A program made the position numbers and the translations under genes. A stretch of 64,000 bases of DNA, from assembly GCA_035443885.1 (NCBI GenBank), contig DAOMNO010000003.1, forward strand, positions 1 through 64,000, read 5' to 3'. Of this stretch, positions 1-8,511 are shown one piece after another. Each line of letters begins with the position of its first letter. The first letter of the stretch is position 1. The DNA comes from DAOMNO01 sp035443885. GTDB taxonomy: Bacteria; Planctomycetota; Phycisphaerae; Phycisphaerales; SM1A02. The notes under the pieces were generated by a model that worked only from the letters and a program-made list of their open reading frames with translations, made no database searches and was not told the DNA's origin.

Positions 1-782
1 TCGGTACGACCGGCGCGAACCCGTTCAACGCCGTCATCTGGAAGCCCTTCGAGAAGGGTTCGCCCGTGCAGGATTTGGGGGTGATGAACGGGCCGAATAG
101 CGAGGGGCGAGCAATAAACGCGCACTCGAACACAGCGGGGTTGACGGGGACAATTGTTGTGCCCCACGCATATTTCTCTATTGGCAAGTTGCCGACTGTG
201 TTGGAGCCGATGCCCGGAGCCTCTCATACGTTTGCAAATGCCCTCAACGATCATGGCGCGATTGTGGGTGGCGCAATCATGAATCAACAGGGCGTTCAGG
301 GGCAACCGGCGTTGTGGCATGATGGTGAATGGACTGGCTTGGGGTGGTTGACTGGCGCACATGCTGGCGGGGCAAGAGCAATCAACAACCTTTTTCAGAT
401 AGGTGGTTCTTGTACGAGCAGCGCATTAGGACAGCGCGCCTTCCTGTGGCAAACAGGAAGCATGCATGACATCAACGATTTGCTTGTTGGGACAGCCGCG
501 ATTGCAAGGCGTGTCTCTGGCATAAACGATGCTGGTCAGATACTTGTTGAAGCCCTGTTGAAAGGGAAGACTGTGGCGATGAGGCTGGCGCCGATTGATC
601 GGCCAGTTACAGACTTGAACGCCGATTGTCGGACGAACGTGCCTGACCTGATGATGTTGCTTGAGCAATGGGGACCATTGCCGCGCAACGTGGGGGGCGG
701 CTTGGCGCCGACGGCAGACTTCAATCGGGACGGTGGCGTGGATGTTCTCGATTTGCTGATTCTCTTGGGAAACTGGGGCTAG
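1..782 (+). CDS. HAF-repeat secreted protein with C-terminal dockerin-like motifs, 5' end outside window
   Basis: The frame is open from base 3 with no credible start, so the N-terminus lies outside the window. It is paralogous to the intact gene at 30440-31720: the first ~54 bases are identical to that gene and the segment encoding NAVIWKPFEKG is shared. The body carries HAF-type repeats (INNLFQIGGS, GINDAGQILV, ALNDHGAIVGG), a family of extracellular repeats seen in secreted bacterial proteins. The C-terminus has two EF-hand-like dockerin loops, the second being DFNRDGGVDVLDLLILLGNW; the first is degenerate. By analogy it is exported and attached or displayed through the dockerin tail. The ligand or substrate is unknown. 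Confidence 0.8.
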   Translation, partial: GTTGANPFNAVIWKPFEKGSPVQDLGVMNGPNSEGRAINAHSNTAGLTGTIVVPHAYFSIGKLPTVLEPMPGASHTFANALNDHGAIVGGAIMNQQGVQGQPALWHDGEWTGLGWLTGAHAGGARAINNLFQIGGSCTSSALGQRAFLWQTGSMHDINDLLVGTAAIARRVSGINDAGQILVEALLKGKTVAMRLAPIDRPVTDLNADCRTNVPDLMMLLEQWGPLPRNVGGGLAPTADFNRDGGVDVLDLLILLGNWG

Positions 783-817
783 AAAGGAGCCTGCGTATGA
801 CATGATTCCTTGCTGGG

Positions 818-841
818 GGCGCTCCATTTCTATCGAGCGCC
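818..841 (+). other. Inverted repeat between the HAF and beta-helix genes
   Basis: GGCGCTC (818-824) pairs perfectly with GAGCGCC (835-841) across a 10-nt loop. It lies in the 138-nt gap between the two genes. No U-run follows, so it is more likely an mRNA stability or processing element than an intrinsic terminator. Confidence 0.4.
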
Positions 842-920
842 AATCGTTCTGGTTGGCCCAACTGCTTCATCTGAAGCGTATGGGGGCAACATCACGACCT
901 CCGTTTTTAGGAGATACATC

Positions 921-2619
921 ATGTACACACGCATCATGTGCAGCGCGATGGCTGCGTTCGCACCCATCGCTAAAACTGGCGGTCATGCCGCGATCGTTAT
1001 CATCAGTCTTGCAGCCGTGCTATCTTCGGCACCACTGGCGGCACAGACTGTCGTCGTCTATGTCAACGCTGACAGCAACGCTTCAACCCCTGATGGCAGC
1101 ACATGGGCACTCGCATATCCGTTTCTTCAGGACGGACTATCGCAAGCGGGATTCTTGATCGATAATGAACTTGCAGAAGAGGTCCACATCTGGGTTGCGG
1201 CGGGGACGTATCGGCCGGATCAGGGCAGCGGTGTTTCGCCGGGTACTCGCGCCGCGTCATTTCCGTTGCGGAACAATGTGCGCGTGTACGGCGGCTTCGC
1301 GGGCATCGAAAGCGACCTGTCAGAGCGCAACTGGGTTATCAACAAGACAACGCTCTCAGGCGATCTGAATGAAGATGACGACTTCAACGCCTCTTATAAC
1401 CAGAATGGACAGTTGATCCTCTCGTTCACCAATTACAGCACAGACAACAGCCATCATGTGGTCAGCGCAATCGGGGCACAGGAACCGATCAACCGAACGG
1501 CACATCTTGATGGTTTTGTCATCGAAGGCGGCACGGGATTCGCAGGGACGTGTAGTGCACTTGGTGGCGGCGGGCTGCTTGTGGATCACGGAACACCAAC
1601 CATTCGCAATTGTGAGTTTCGGCGGAATCGCTCCCATCCCAACGCTGAAGCTGGATTTGGAAATGCAAACGGCGGAGCCGTCTTCATCTCCAGCGCGGGG
1701 CCGCTTGAGGAACAGGTGCTGTTTGAGAACTGCGTGTTCATTCACAATGAAGGCTTGAAGGGTGGCGGAGCCGTGTATGCGGCACCCTACGCACCGGTCG
1801 TCTTCATTCGATGCCAGTTCATTGAGAATCTGTGCGGAGAAAAGACCGGAGGCGGCGCACTCTGGACCATTACCGATTGTGATCTCGTGAATTGCACGAT
1901 TGTCAAGAATCAGGTGACCGGTCTTGCAAGCCCGGGCGGAGCTGCCATCTACAGCCAAGGCGGCGTGGTCCGCATATGGAACTGCTTGGTTGCGGAAAAT
2001 CACGCCTTTGCAGAAGACTCTGCGGGGGCCTTCTACTTCAGCAACGGAAACATTGAGATAATCAGCTCGACACTGGCGAATAATATTGCAGAGAATGGAG
2101 TCGGTGGCATCGAAATGGCTGGCGGCCAACTCACCGTCGATTGATGCTGGCGATGATGATCTGCTACCTGAGGACGTGTACGATATCGACAACGATCCCA
2201 ATACAACAGTTCACCCGCTCGACTTGGCGTGGCGGGATCGAATCGCCAATGGCGGTATCTCACTGACGGTCGATCAAGGTGCCTTCGAGTATCGACCGCC
2301 TCACGCCTGCTTGCCCGACCTGAACAACAGCGGCACCGTGGACGTGCTTGATCTGCTCATCCTGCTCGCGGCATGGGGCGCGTGTCCTGATCCCAACGAC
2401 TGCCCCGCCGACCTGAATGGCAGCGGCGCGGTGGATGTGCAGGATTTGCTCATTCTGCTCGCAGCATGGGGGCCGTGTCCGGAGTTTGCCGGTGATCCGT
2501 GGAGCGGCACGACGGTGCCTGAGACGGTGCAGGACTGTCTGAACATGTACACGGGCACGCTCTTGGAGAAGTGCCTTGAAATGATCGCACAGATGGAAGA
2601 ACTGCTCGGCGAGGAGTGA
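921..2619 (+). pseudogene. Parallel beta-helix surface protein with dockerin tail, disrupted by an internal deletion/frameshift
   Basis: The start at 921 follows TAGGAGA and opens a signal peptide ending near APLAAQ. The frame then encodes right-handed beta-helix repeats (GGGLLVDHGTPTIRNCEFR, GGAVYAAP, NCTIVKNQ) and stops at 2144. A second frame, open to 2619, encodes NSPSIDAGDDD, GAFEYR, two dockerin loops (DLNNSGTVDVLDLL, DLNGSGAVDVQDLL) and a helical tail with two Cys. The intact paralogue at 31849-33882 has all these parts in one frame with ~80 more residues at the junction. I infer a deletion of roughly 200-300 bp around 2120-2140 that also shifted the frame. A sequencing error alone would not remove the missing segment. 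A short product with no dockerin could still be made from the first frame. Confidence 0.75.
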
Positions 2620-2650
2620 TCGCCCACGGTGCGTCTGCAACGTTCATCCC

Positions 2651-2698
2651 AGCGACCGGCCCGCATGAGCCGGTCGCTGCTTTCCAATAGCTGCCAAG
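2651..2698 (+). repeat. Downstream hairpin repeat, copy A
   Basis: A perfect 10-bp stem (AGCGACCGGC / GCCGGTCGCT, 8-nt loop) lies just after the dockerin beta-helix gene. Bases 2652-2698 match 33915-33961 at 46 of 47 positions, and that copy sits after the intact paralogue. The position suggests a transcript 3' end signal duplicated with the gene, although no strong U-run follows. Confidence 0.7.
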
Positions 2699-2717
2699 CA
2701 AGGGCATATTGGCGGCG

Positions 2718-2755
2718 TTTGTACACGGAACACCATGCCGGCCTGTTCACACAAC
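2718..2755 (+). repeat. Dispersed cassette-flanking repeat, copy 1
   Basis: This element contains the 12-base core CCGGCCTGTTCA (2738-2749) preceded by a TTTG(N)GCGGCA-like stretch. Related copies occur at 30258-30315 and 33980-34035, on both sides of the intact HAF/beta-helix pair. This copy is the most diverged. Confidence 0.45.
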
Positions 2756-2826
2756 CGTGGCGGTGCCGCTCCATGTCAAACTGAAACATCATCGGATCAT
2801 CGGGCTGAACGATCATGTCACTTTGC

Positions 2827-2832
2827 TACAGT
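2827..2832 (+). promoter_or_regulatory. Putative -10 element (leaderless) of purC
   Basis: TACAGT ends 9 nt before the ATG at 2842 and no Shine-Dalgarno is present. Transcription would start on or next to the start codon. Confidence 0.45.
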
Positions 2833-2841
2833 ACCCGCGCC

Positions 2842-3798
2842 ATGCCGATCAACCATGCGCCGCCAAACATCGATGACGCCGTATTCCGGACCAGCCTCCC
2901 CCTGCCAGGCCGGCGTGAGGGCAAGGTGCGCGATATCTACCGCGCGCCAGCAGACAGCGGCCCGGATCGTGTGCTGATCGTCGCCACCGATCGCATCAGC
3001 GCATTTGATGTCGTCATGCCCACGCCCGTACCCGGCAAAGGGCGGCTGCTCACAGAGATCAGTACGCAATGGTTCGAGCGCATCCGTTCACTTCGCATCA
3101 TCAGCGACCATCTGATTTCCACACAACCCGAAGACGTATCGGGGCTGACGGCTGAACAGCGAGAATCGATTCGTGGTCGCATGATGCTCGGCCGTGCCGC
3201 GAAGGTGATTTCGGTTGAGTTCGTCGTTCGCGGCTATCTCGCCGGTTCAGGTTGGGTGGAGTACCAGCAGACGCAGAGCGTGTGCGGCGTAAAGCTGCCC
3301 GCCGGCCTGCGGCGTTGCGACCGCCTGCCACAACCCATCTTCACGCCCGCCACCAAGGAAGAAGCCGGGCATGACGAAAACATCGACTTCGATCGCGCCT
3401 GCGCCATCGCAGGGCACGCCGTGATGGAACGTCTTCGCGATGTCTCGATTCGCATCTACAACGCTGGCGCAGCACACGCGGAATCACGCGGCATCATCCT
3501 CGCGGATACCAAGTTCGAGTTCGGCTACGCGCTTGATGATGCTGGCCGACCAACTGATGAAATCATGCTGATCGACGAAATCCTCACGCCCGACAGCTCG
3601 CGTTTCTGGCCTGCGGATGAGTACGAGCCGGGCCGCGAGCAGAACAGCTTCGACAAGCAGTATGTACGAAACTATCTGCTTGAGCTGGTCGCTGCGGGGA
3701 AGTGGAACAAGACGCCCCCCGGCCCTGAACTGCCAAGCGACATTGTGCGCAATACCTTGGCGCGATACCGCGAAGCGAAGGAGCGACTGTTCGGATGA
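2842..3798 (+). CDS. purC: Phosphoribosylaminoimidazole-succinocarboxamide synthase (SAICAR synthetase)
   Basis: The enzyme joins CAIR and aspartate with ATP to give SAICAR in de novo purine synthesis, in the cytoplasm. Family motifs are clear: GRREGKVRDIY near the N-terminus, VATDRISAFDVVMP, VVRGYLAGSGW, ILADTKFEFG and LIDEILTPDSSRFWP. At 318 residues it is of the longer (~300 aa) type rather than the ~240 aa short form. ATG 2842 is preferred over an in-frame ATG at 2815 because the family alignment begins near it and a -10-like hexamer lies just upstream. The stop overlaps the start of the next gene by 4 nt (ATGA), so the two are translationally coupled. Confidence 0.95.
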   Translation: MPINHAPPNIDDAVFRTSLPLPGRREGKVRDIYRAPADSGPDRVLIVATDRISAFDVVMPTPVPGKGRLLTEISTQWFERIRSLRIISDHLISTQPEDVSGLTAEQRESIRGRMMLGRAAKVISVEFVVRGYLAGSGWVEYQQTQSVCGVKLPAGLRRCDRLPQPIFTPATKEEAGHDENIDFDRACAIAGHAVMERLRDVSIRIYNAGAAHAESRGIILADTKFEFGYALDDAGRPTDEIMLIDEILTPDSSRFWPADEYEPGREQNSFDKQYVRNYLLELVAAGKWNKTPPGPELPSDIVRNTLARYREAKERLFG

Positions 3799-5264
3799 AC
3801 GTTCGCATTCAGAACTTGATCGACGGCGAACTCGTCGAACCGATTTCCGGCGCGTATCTCGACAACATCGAGCCTGCGACAGGGAAATCATACGCACACG
3901 TGCCGGACAGCGATTCGCGCGATGTGGAGCGCGCCGTGGACGCGGCTGAGCGAGCCTTTCCTGGCTGGGCTGCGGCATCCGCGTCCGAACGATCGCGTCT
4001 CATGCTGCGCATCGCTGATCTCATCGACCGCGACCTTGATGCGCTGGCTTGGGCGGAGACGATTGACAATGGCAAGCCACTGGCGCTTTCGCGCAGCATC
4101 GACATCCCGCGCGCTGCCAGCAATATGCGGTTCTTCGCCACCGCGATTCTTCACACGCACACGGAATCGCACGCCACGGACTCGCGCAGCGGACGGGCGT
4201 TGAACTACACACTACGCCAGCCGCGCGGCGTGGCCGGCGCGATCTCGCCGTGGAATCTGCCGCTCTATCTGTTCACATGGAAGATCGCGCCAGCGCTCGC
4301 CACGGGCAACACCGTGGTGGCCAAGCCATCTGAAATCACACCGATGACGGCCTACCTCTTCGCGAAGCTGTGCGTGGAAGCCGGTCTGCCGCCCGGCGTC
4401 CTCAACATCGTGCATGGCCTCGGCCCGAAGGTCGGCGCCGCGATTGTTTCGCACCCGCGCGTGCCCGCAATCAGTTTCACCGGCGGCACTGCCACCGGAG
4501 CAGCCATCGCGCGCGAAGCCGCGCCAATGTTCAAGAAGCTTTCGCTCGAACTGGGCGGCAAGAACCCAAACATCATCTTCGCCGACGCGGACATGAACAA
4601 GGCAATCGAAACCGCTGTCCGCGCGGGGTTCGCCAATCAAGGCCAGATATGTCTTTCAGGCTCGCGCATTTTCGTGGAGCGATCCGCGATGGATGCTTTT
4701 CTTCCTGCCTTCTGCGAGCGTGTCAAAAAACTCACAACCGGCGATCCGCTCGAAGAAGGTGTCGATCAAGGTGCCGTCGTCTCACAGCCGCATATGGAGA
4801 AGGTGCTGAACGCGATTGACCGCGCGAAGGGCGAAGGTGGCACGATCCTCTGTGGCGGCGGTCGCGTCCCTGCAACTCAGCTTCCCGCGCGATGTCGAGA
4901 TGGCTATTTCATCCAACCGACTGTCATCACAAATCTGCCATTTGATGCGCGAACGAATCAAGAGGAAGTCTTCGGTCCGGTCGTTACAGTAACGCCCTTT
5001 GACGACGAAACGCAGGTCATCGGTTGGGCGAACTCAACGCCCTACGGCCTTGCTGCGACGATCTGGACGAACAATCTCACACGCGCACACCGAGTCGCGG
5101 AGCGCGTGCAGGCAGGCATCATCTGGATCAACTGCTGGCTGCTGCGCGATCTGCGCACACCCTTCGGCGGCATGAAGCAATCCGGCGTCGGGCGCGAAGG
5201 CGGAGACGAAGCGCTCCACTTCTTCACCGAACCGAAGAATGTCTGCATCAGGCTGGATGGGTGA
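3795..5264 (+). CDS. NAD-dependent aldehyde dehydrogenase, ALDH8 / 2-(hydroxy/amino)muconate-semialdehyde dehydrogenase-like
   Basis: This is a full-length ALDH-superfamily protein (489 aa) oxidising an aldehyde to the acid with NAD(P). Visible motifs are the cofactor and fold segments SPWNLPLYLFTWKIAPALA and SFTGGTATG, the general base in LELGGKNP (around residue 252), the nucleophilic Cys in NQGQICLSGSR (around residue 286) and EEVFGPVVTV. The GQICLSGSR context and KKLSLELGGKNP resemble the ALDH8A1/2-aminomuconate and hydroxymuconate semialdehyde group. The exact substrate cannot be assigned from sequence. It overlaps purC by 4 nt; the metabolic link to purine synthesis is not obvious. Confidence 0.85.
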   Translation: MNVRIQNLIDGELVEPISGAYLDNIEPATGKSYAHVPDSDSRDVERAVDAAERAFPGWAAASASERSRLMLRIADLIDRDLDALAWAETIDNGKPLALSRSIDIPRAASNMRFFATAILHTHTESHATDSRSGRALNYTLRQPRGVAGAISPWNLPLYLFTWKIAPALATGNTVVAKPSEITPMTAYLFAKLCVEAGLPPGVLNIVHGLGPKVGAAIVSHPRVPAISFTGGTATGAAIAREAAPMFKKLSLELGGKNPNIIFADADMNKAIETAVRAGFANQGQICLSGSRIFVERSAMDAFLPAFCERVKKLTTGDPLEEGVDQGAVVSQPHMEKVLNAIDRAKGEGGTILCGGGRVPATQLPARCRDGYFIQPTVITNLPFDARTNQEEVFGPVVTVTPFDDETQVIGWANSTPYGLAATIWTNNLTRAHRVAERVQAGIIWINCWLLRDLRTPFGGMKQSGVGREGGDEALHFFTEPKNVCIRLDG

Positions 5265-5282
5265 CTGCGCAGGACAGACTCC

Positions 5283-5288
5283 TACAAT
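5283..5288 (+). promoter_or_regulatory. Putative -10 element (leaderless) of the DCC protein gene
   Basis: TACAAT lies 8 nt before the ATG at 5297, with no Shine-Dalgarno. Confidence 0.5.
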
Positions 5289-5296
5289 CAAGCTGA

Positions 5297-5698
5297 ATGC
5301 CCGCTGTACCGAACAAGTCTGTCGTGATCTATGACGGTCAGTGCCGATTCTGCATTGAACAGGTCGGACGACTGGAGCGGCGCGATCGAGACGGGCGCAT
5401 TGAGTTCCTGCCGTTTCCATCCACTGCGATCGACGAGCGATTTCCTCATCTTCGAGAGATGGATATCAACGCGGGGATGCGATTCGTCACGCCACAGGGG
5501 GATATCTTCGTCGGTGCGGATGCGCTGCATCAGATCGCTCGTGAACTGCCTCGCTGGCGATGGATCGCGTGGTTGTATCGCGTGCCGTGCGTCAGCCCGA
5601 TCGCGAAGGCCGTCTATGCGTGGATCGCCGCTCGCCGACATCGCTTTGCCGCATCAAAGACGACGTGCGAAAACAGCGCGTGCGCACGCGAGCCGTGA
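5297..5698 (+). CDS. DCC-family thiol-disulfide oxidoreductase (DUF393)
   Basis: A 133-aa protein whose N-terminus VIYDGQCRFCIEQVGRLERR contains the family's D-x-x-C-x-x-C signature. This is a thioredoxin-like fold with a redox-active CxxC. It is followed by the conserved RIEFLPF strand and the hydrophobic WRWIAWLYRVPC segment. The partner is unknown; family members are thought to act on membrane-proximal substrates. It is convergent with mltA, the two stop codons being ~20 nt apart. Confidence 0.85.
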   Translation: MPAVPNKSVVIYDGQCRFCIEQVGRLERRDRDGRIEFLPFPSTAIDERFPHLREMDINAGMRFVTPQGDIFVGADALHQIARELPRWRWIAWLYRVPCVSPIAKAVYAWIAARRHRFAASKTTCENSACAREP

Positions 5699-5719
5699 AC
5701 CATCGCATTCACTGGAAAC

Positions 5720-6958
5720 TCAGAATCCCGCGCCCGCGACAGCCGAACCCGGCGAGACCTGATCCGGCTTGAGCACGATGTAGTACAGCCTGCCTTCCGC
5801 GTACTGCCCGCCTGCGAGAATCTCCGCATCAAGGCCAACACCCATGAAGATGTCGGCCCGACCGGGAGCATTGATCGCGCCGCCGGTGTCCTGATCGAGC
5901 ATGAATCGCAGGAATTGCCGCCGCCCCTGGCTGAACGTAACCGCCTGTGTATCCGCCAGCACAATCCCGCCTCGCGGATAGATGCGCTTGTCCGTCGCCA
6001 GCGAGCTTTCACGTGTTACGCGCACGCCCAGCGAGCCAGCAGGCCAGTTATCACCGCGATACTCCGTGAAGAACACGTAGTTCTCGTTACGAAGAATAAG
6101 TTCTTCCACCTTTGCAGGCTGCTGGCGATACATCCGCCGAATCGCAGGCAGGCCGAGTTGATTCCGCGTCAGCAAGCCCTCTGCAACCATCGAAGCGCCG
6201 AGACCCGTATATGGCCGATCAGTCTTGCCCGCATAGCCAACATGCATGATCTCATCGCCGCCAAGCCGCAGCTTGGCGGAGCCGTTCACGTGAATGATGA
6301 ACGCGGAAAGCGCATCCTCAAGCCACACCAGTTCACTGCCCTGGAACATGCGGCTGGACTCGATCTCAGCGCGGGTCGCATAGGGACGCACTGAACCGTC
6401 AGGCATCCTGCGGCCCTGCGGCTCGCCCGTTCGCGGGTCCGTCGCTAGATCATCGGGCCTTGTGTAGAGCGGATGGTTGAACCGCGAGGTGCGCGTGCGG
6501 CTGGCGTTGAAGATCGGCGAGTAATACCCCGTGAACAGAACGACACCCTCGCCGTTGTATCCGACGGACTGATAGACGTTGAACCGCCGGTGAAACTCGC
6601 GCACAAACTCCTGCTCGTTCGCCGCGCTCTCAACCAGTCTGCCGAACTCGCGCACGCTGGCACGGGCCTGCTCATGCGTAATGCCCTCGAACGGGAACCA
6701 CTGCTTGCTGGACGGAGCTTCAAACCACTTCAGGCTCTGATCGATCGCTTCCAAAAGGAACACGTCGCGGTTGCGGTACGCCCCGGCGAGGTCCGGCATC
6801 AGCGACATATCAGTGATGAGACGCAGGGCGGACTGGCCGGGCGGCAAGGGCCTTGAATAGTCCGGCCCAAGATCGATGGCAGTCTCCTCAACCTTCGACT
6901 GAGCGCAGCCGAAGGCAACCGCAGTCACAAGCATCCAGACAAGAGCGAATCGAAGCAT
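5720..6958 (-). CDS. mltA: Membrane-bound lytic murein transglycosylase A, lipoprotein
   Basis: The enzyme cleaves the MurNAc-GlcNAc bond of peptidoglycan, forming 1,6-anhydroMurNAc. The start at 6958 follows AAGGAA and opens a lipoprotein signal (MLRFALVWMLVTAVAFGC), with Cys in a lipobox. The MltA domain (FTGYYSPIFNASR, HVNGSAKLRLGGDE, VGYAGKTDRPYTGLG) is followed by the 3D domain (DTGGAINAPGRADIFMG) carrying conserved catalytic Asp positions. Its length, 412 aa, is normal. It is evidence for peptidoglycan in this planctomycete. An upstream extension of the frame is rejected because it precedes the signal peptide. Confidence 0.92.
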   Translation of the reverse strand: MLRFALVWMLVTAVAFGCAQSKVEETAIDLGPDYSRPLPPGQSALRLITDMSLMPDLAGAYRNRDVFLLEAIDQSLKWFEAPSSKQWFPFEGITHEQARASVREFGRLVESAANEQEFVREFHRRFNVYQSVGYNGEGVVLFTGYYSPIFNASRTRTSRFNHPLYTRPDDLATDPRTGEPQGRRMPDGSVRPYATRAEIESSRMFQGSELVWLEDALSAFIIHVNGSAKLRLGGDEIMHVGYAGKTDRPYTGLGASMVAEGLLTRNQLGLPAIRRMYRQQPAKVEELILRNENYVFFTEYRGDNWPAGSLGVRVTRESSLATDKRIYPRGGIVLADTQAVTFSQGRRQFLRFMLDQDTGGAINAPGRADIFMGVGLDAEILAGGQYAEGRLYYIVLKPDQVSPGSAVAGAGF

Positions 6959-7114
6959 GAATCGTGTTCCTTCGCGAGCGCACGCCGCTGACCTGTCGTG
7001 GCGACGGGGTGAATGTCGCCGACCGGCGCGGAGCCGCAGCGCACGCTCCGCAGTGGTCCAATCGGCAGTCTGACAGCCTTTCCCGCAGAATGCGACTTCA
7101 GGCTGCAAAGGCGG

Positions 7115-7120
7115 TAGAAT
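7115..7120 (+). promoter_or_regulatory. Putative -10 element of tatA
   Basis: TAGAAT lies 49 nt before the tatA start. It implies a leader of about 40 nt, unlike the leaderless neighbours. No good -35 was seen. Confidence 0.35.
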
Positions 7121-7169
7121 AACGCACCTTCTTCGGGGCTGTCTGCTCCGCACCGTTCAGGATTGCACC

Positions 7170-7475
7170 ATGAATACGCCGTCTTTCGTCCTCGACTCCT
7201 TGCCGCAGCTTCTCGCCTTCGGCCTGCCCGGCAATACCGAGTGGATCATCCTGCTCATTCTCGGTCTGCTCATCTTCGGTCGGCGTCTGCCTGAGGTTGG
7301 GCGCTGGCTCGGTCAGGGCATTGTCGAGTTCAAGAAAGGCATCAAGGGCGTTTCTGAAGAAATCGACGAGCAAGCTGCACCCAAGCCGCGCACGCCTGAA
7401 CGCCTGACCGATCAAGCCCGCGAGCGCGAGCAAGCGCCTGCCGCCAAAGCCACACACAGCAGCGAGCATTCCTAA
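7170..7475 (+). CDS. tatA: Sec-independent protein translocase TatA/TatE
   Basis: A 101-aa protein with the TatA layout: one N-terminal membrane helix (WIILLILGLLIFGRRLPE), the hinge FGRRLPEVGRWLGQGI, an amphipathic helix (FKKGIKGVSEEID) and a charged, Ala-rich tail. It forms the oligomeric pore element of the twin-arginine export pathway with TatC. No tatC or tatB is visible next to it. The start is preceded by a weak CAGGA. Confidence 0.9.
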   Translation: MNTPSFVLDSLPQLLAFGLPGNTEWIILLILGLLIFGRRLPEVGRWLGQGIVEFKKGIKGVSEEIDEQAAPKPRTPERLTDQAREREQAPAAKATHSSEHS

Positions 7476-7535
7476 CCTTTCGCTGCCGCGCCCCTCAATC
7501 ACCCCGCACCCACCCCGCTGCTCCCGCGCGTGTGC

Positions 7536-7541
7536 TATCCT
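7536..7541 (+). promoter_or_regulatory. Putative -10 element (leaderless) of folD
   Basis: TATCCT lies 6 nt before ATG 7548. Three in-frame ATGs follow (7545, 7548, 7554). The spacing to the hexamer favours the middle one. Confidence 0.4.
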
Positions 7542-7547
7542 CACATG

Positions 7548-8414
7548 ATGAGCATGCTGAAGCAGGCGAAAGTCATCGACGGCAAGGAGCTTGCCCGCCA
7601 GTTCAAGCTGGATGTCGCCGAGCGCGTCAAGCGGCTTCGCGCTCAGGGTCGCCCCGTTCGGCTGGATGCCATTCTCGCCAGCAGCAATCAGGGCGCCGCG
7701 ATCTACGCCGAGAACCAGGCGCGAACCTGCGAAGAGCTCGGCATTACCTACATCCTGCACCGATTGCCGGGCGATGCGCGATTTGAAGATGTTGCAGGCC
7801 GCGTACTGCTGCTGAACGCTGATGAAGATGTCAGCGCGATCATGGTGCATCTCCCGCTGCCGGATTCTGTCGATACCGATCGCATTCAATCGCTGATCGA
7901 CCCCGAAAAGGACGTGGAAGGCGTGAACCCCGCGAACATCGGCAACGTGGTGCATGGCCGCCGCAGCCTGGTGCCATGCACCGCTCTGGCCGTGATGAAA
8001 ATGGTCGAATCCACTGGACTCGACCTGCGGGGCGCACGATGCGTGGTCGTCGGCGCGAGCAACATCGTCGGCAAGCCCGTTGTGGTGCTGCTCATGGGCG
8101 CGGAAGCGACCGTCATCTCAACCAATATTCACACACGCGATATTCAAGAACTCACCCGCAGCGCGGATGTGCTCATTTCCGCCACCGGCGTACCACACCT
8201 GATCCGCGCGGAGATGGTCAAACCCGGCGCGGTTGTCATCGATGTGGGCATCAGTCGTATTGTTGATCCCGATGGCAAGCCGCGCACTGTTGGCGATGTG
8301 CGCTTCGACGAAGTCTCGGAAGTGGCGGGCTGGATTTCCCCCGTGCCGGGCGGCGTCGGCCCCATGACTGTCGCCATGCTCCTGCGAAATACCCTCGACG
8401 CAGCGGAGCGGTAA
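7548..8414 (+). CDS. folD: Bifunctional methylenetetrahydrofolate dehydrogenase / methenyltetrahydrofolate cyclohydrolase
   Basis: The enzyme interconverts 5,10-methylene-THF and 10-formyl-THF, supplying purine and formyl-Met synthesis. Motifs are AIYAENQARTCEELGI (family substrate-binding region; note Asn where the usual catalytic YxxxK would place Lys), MVHLPLPDSVD, DPEKDVEGVNPANIG, VPCTALAVMKM, VVVGASNIVGKPV (NADP site) and VPGGVGPMTVAMLL. At 288 aa it is of normal length. The Y-x-x-x-K motif reads YAENQ here, so the lysine position (YxxNQ) deserves a check against an alignment. It converges on an SDR gene across a long inverted repeat. Confidence 0.93.
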   Translation: MSMLKQAKVIDGKELARQFKLDVAERVKRLRAQGRPVRLDAILASSNQGAAIYAENQARTCEELGITYILHRLPGDARFEDVAGRVLLLNADEDVSAIMVHLPLPDSVDTDRIQSLIDPEKDVEGVNPANIGNVVHGRRSLVPCTALAVMKMVESTGLDLRGARCVVVGASNIVGKPVVVLLMGAEATVISTNIHTRDIQELTRSADVLISATGVPHLIRAEMVKPGAVVIDVGISRIVDPDGKPRTVGDVRFDEVSEVAGWISPVPGGVGPMTVAMLLRNTLDAAER

Positions 8415-8437
8415 GAACACAAATCAACATGCGAACG

Positions 8438-8501
8438 AGTCAACAAATCAAAAAATGGAAGAAGCGCATATCCTTCCTGTTGACGTGTTGATGTGTTGAC
8501 T
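8438..8501. terminator. Bidirectional terminator-like inverted repeat between folD and the SDR gene
   Basis: AGTCAACAAATCAA (8438-8451) pairs with TTGATGTGTTGACT (8488-8501) with one mismatch. An inner GGAAG/CTTCC stem continues the helix. An A-run on the left and T-run on the right suit termination from both strands, between convergent genes. Confidence 0.6.
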
Positions 8502-8511
8502 TTTCGCCACT

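Noticed and set aside
3795..5264. Specific naming of the aldehyde dehydrogenase as a kynurenine-pathway enzyme
   Set aside because: Motifs fit the ALDH8/muconate-semialdehyde group, but no other kynurenine or catechol pathway gene is nearby.
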